Below are positions 6,857 to 7,193 of a DNA stretch of 7,193 bases, piece after piece. Under the pieces are notes generated by a model. It made no database searches. It was not told the DNA's origin and was given only the letters and a program-made list of their open reading frames with translations. The translations under genes were made by a program, and so were the position numbers. The stretch is from RUG12395 sp034178705 (GTDB taxonomy: Bacteria > Bacillota > Clostridia > Oscillospirales > CAG-272), in NCBI GenBank assembly GCA_034178705.1, contig JAXFQY010000089.1:1-7193 (forward strand). The letters are read 5' to 3'. Within the stretch, counting starts at the first letter, position 1, and every line of letters begins with the position of its first letter.

Positions 6857-7062
6857 TTTTCCCCTTCTTTCTGCATTTTCCGCACCGCGTTCCGATAAAA
6901 GTCCCAGGCGTCTCCGGGTGACACTGCTCCGAGCAGCGGTCTTGTGCCGGGAGTATGGATAAAACAATAAGGATTACGATGAATGATAGCATGTCCCCCT
7001 GCTTGCGTCAACAGGCACACAGGTTTTGCCTGACGCTGTTCAATCAGTTGGTCGGCAAACAT
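6853..7062 (-). CDS. Doubtful 69-residue frame upstream of and overlapping the hydrolase gene
   Basis: Starts ATG at 7062 with GGAG 10 nt upstream and ends in TGA overlapping the hydrolase ATG (ATGA), the same junction type as at both pth-mfd-lipoprotein borders. I recognise no family; there is no signal peptide or membrane segment. The frame stays open beyond the ATG to the window edge (7193), so it could be the end of a longer gene. Against this, the extension runs straight through a classic terminator (7156-7180), and a near-consensus promoter for the hydrolase lies inside the frame (6983-7011). It may be just the hydrolase leader. Confidence 0.25.
   Translation of the reverse strand: MFADQLIEQRQAKPVCLLTQAGGHAIIHRNPYCFIHTPGTRPLLGAVSPGDAWDFYRNAVRKMQKEGEK
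6912..6953 (-). ncRNA. Structured element in the leader of the hydrolase mRNA
   Basis: On the minus strand, CTCCCGG (6953-6947) pairs with CCCGGAG (6918-6912) with one C-C mismatch. Inside it, CTGCT (6936-6932) pairs with AGCAG (6928-6924) over a CGG loop, extended by GAC/GTC. It lies within the predicted roughly 120-nt 5' untranslated region, about 55 nt before the ATG. It matches no riboswitch I know and has no attached T-run, so a regulatory role is only a possibility. Confidence 0.3.
6983..7011 (-). promoter_or_regulatory. Strong SigA-type promoter with extended -10 for the hydrolase gene
   Basis: On the minus strand, TTGACG (7011-7006) and TATCAT (6988-6983) are 17 bases apart, and the -10 is preceded by TGC, the extended -10 motif. 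Transcription should start near 6976, leaving a leader of about 120 nt before the lipoprotein ATG. This is the best promoter match in the window. Confidence 0.7.
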
Positions 7063-7155
7063 ATGTTCAGGACTCCAAAAGCGCTGCCATCCTACAAAAC
7101 ACCGAATGCGCTCTGCTATGCTCCCGACTGTGAGCTCAGTAATATTCTTCCATGC

Positions 7156-7180
7156 AAAAAGAAACCCCCGGAAGCCGGGG
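7156..7180 (-). terminator. Rho-independent terminator of a gene beyond the right edge
   Basis: On the minus strand, CCCCGG pairs with CCGGGG over the 3-base loop CTT and is followed by GTTTCTTTTT. The short GC stem and T-rich tail are textbook. It ends a minus-strand transcript entering from outside the window and separates that gene from the hydrolase promoter. Confidence 0.75.
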
Positions 7181-7193
7181 TGGCATCCGGTGG

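Noticed and set aside
6857..6967. Upstream TTG start for the hydrolase (37 more residues)
   Set aside because: It would place an Arg-rich stretch before a clear lipoprotein signal peptide that begins at the ATG at 6856.
6732..6992. 86-codon minus-strand frame overlapping the hydrolase start
   Set aside because: It overlaps the signal peptide and linker coding region in another frame, starts inside the promoter and has no supporting features.

Overview
The window looks like a chromosomal segment from a Gram-positive, low-to-medium GC bacterium of the Clostridia. I infer a gut-type Oscillospiraceae/Ruminococcaceae relative; this rests on gene order and protein style, not on any search. The signs are strong purine-rich Shine-Dalgarno sites, SigA-type promoters, two lipobox lipoproteins, a TTG start, and the order pth - mfd - foldase lipoprotein, which is familiar in Firmicutes. 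All intact genes lie on the minus strand, so the region is transcribed from high to low coordinates.

Layout from right to left (direction of transcription). At the right edge (7156-7180) is a classic rho-independent terminator for a minus-strand gene outside the window. A near-consensus SigA promoter (6983-7011) then leads through a roughly 120-nt, partly structured leader into a lipid-anchored alpha/beta-hydrolase (5942-6856). A doubtful 69-codon frame overlaps that promoter and leader and ends in an ATGA overlap with the hydrolase. After the hydrolase come nested inverted repeats (5859-5928) and a second SigA promoter (5830-5858).

This second promoter drives a three-gene operon: pth (peptidyl-tRNA hydrolase, TTG start at 5775), mfd (transcription-repair coupling factor, ATG at 5140) and a PrsA/SurA-like lipoprotein (ATG at 1601). 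Each of the two junctions is a 4-base ATGA overlap, so translation is probably coupled. Pth recycles peptidyl-tRNA from stalled ribosomes. Mfd removes RNA polymerase stalled at DNA lesions and recruits UvrAB. The lipoprotein probably acts as an extracytoplasmic folding chaperone. The first two are housekeeping functions dealing with stalled machines.

The left 500 bases are non-coding apart from the last 36 codons of an integrase-type (DDE) transposase on the plus strand (3-113). They hold a perfect 11-bp inverted repeat (407-441) and a weak candidate terminator for the operon (242-290).

I found no CRISPR array, tRNA, rRNA, recognisable riboswitch or defence system. The window is mostly ordinary. 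The points worth a second look are changed active-site motifs in Pth and in the foldase lipoprotein, and the unusual overlap of an open frame with promoter and terminator signals at the right edge.
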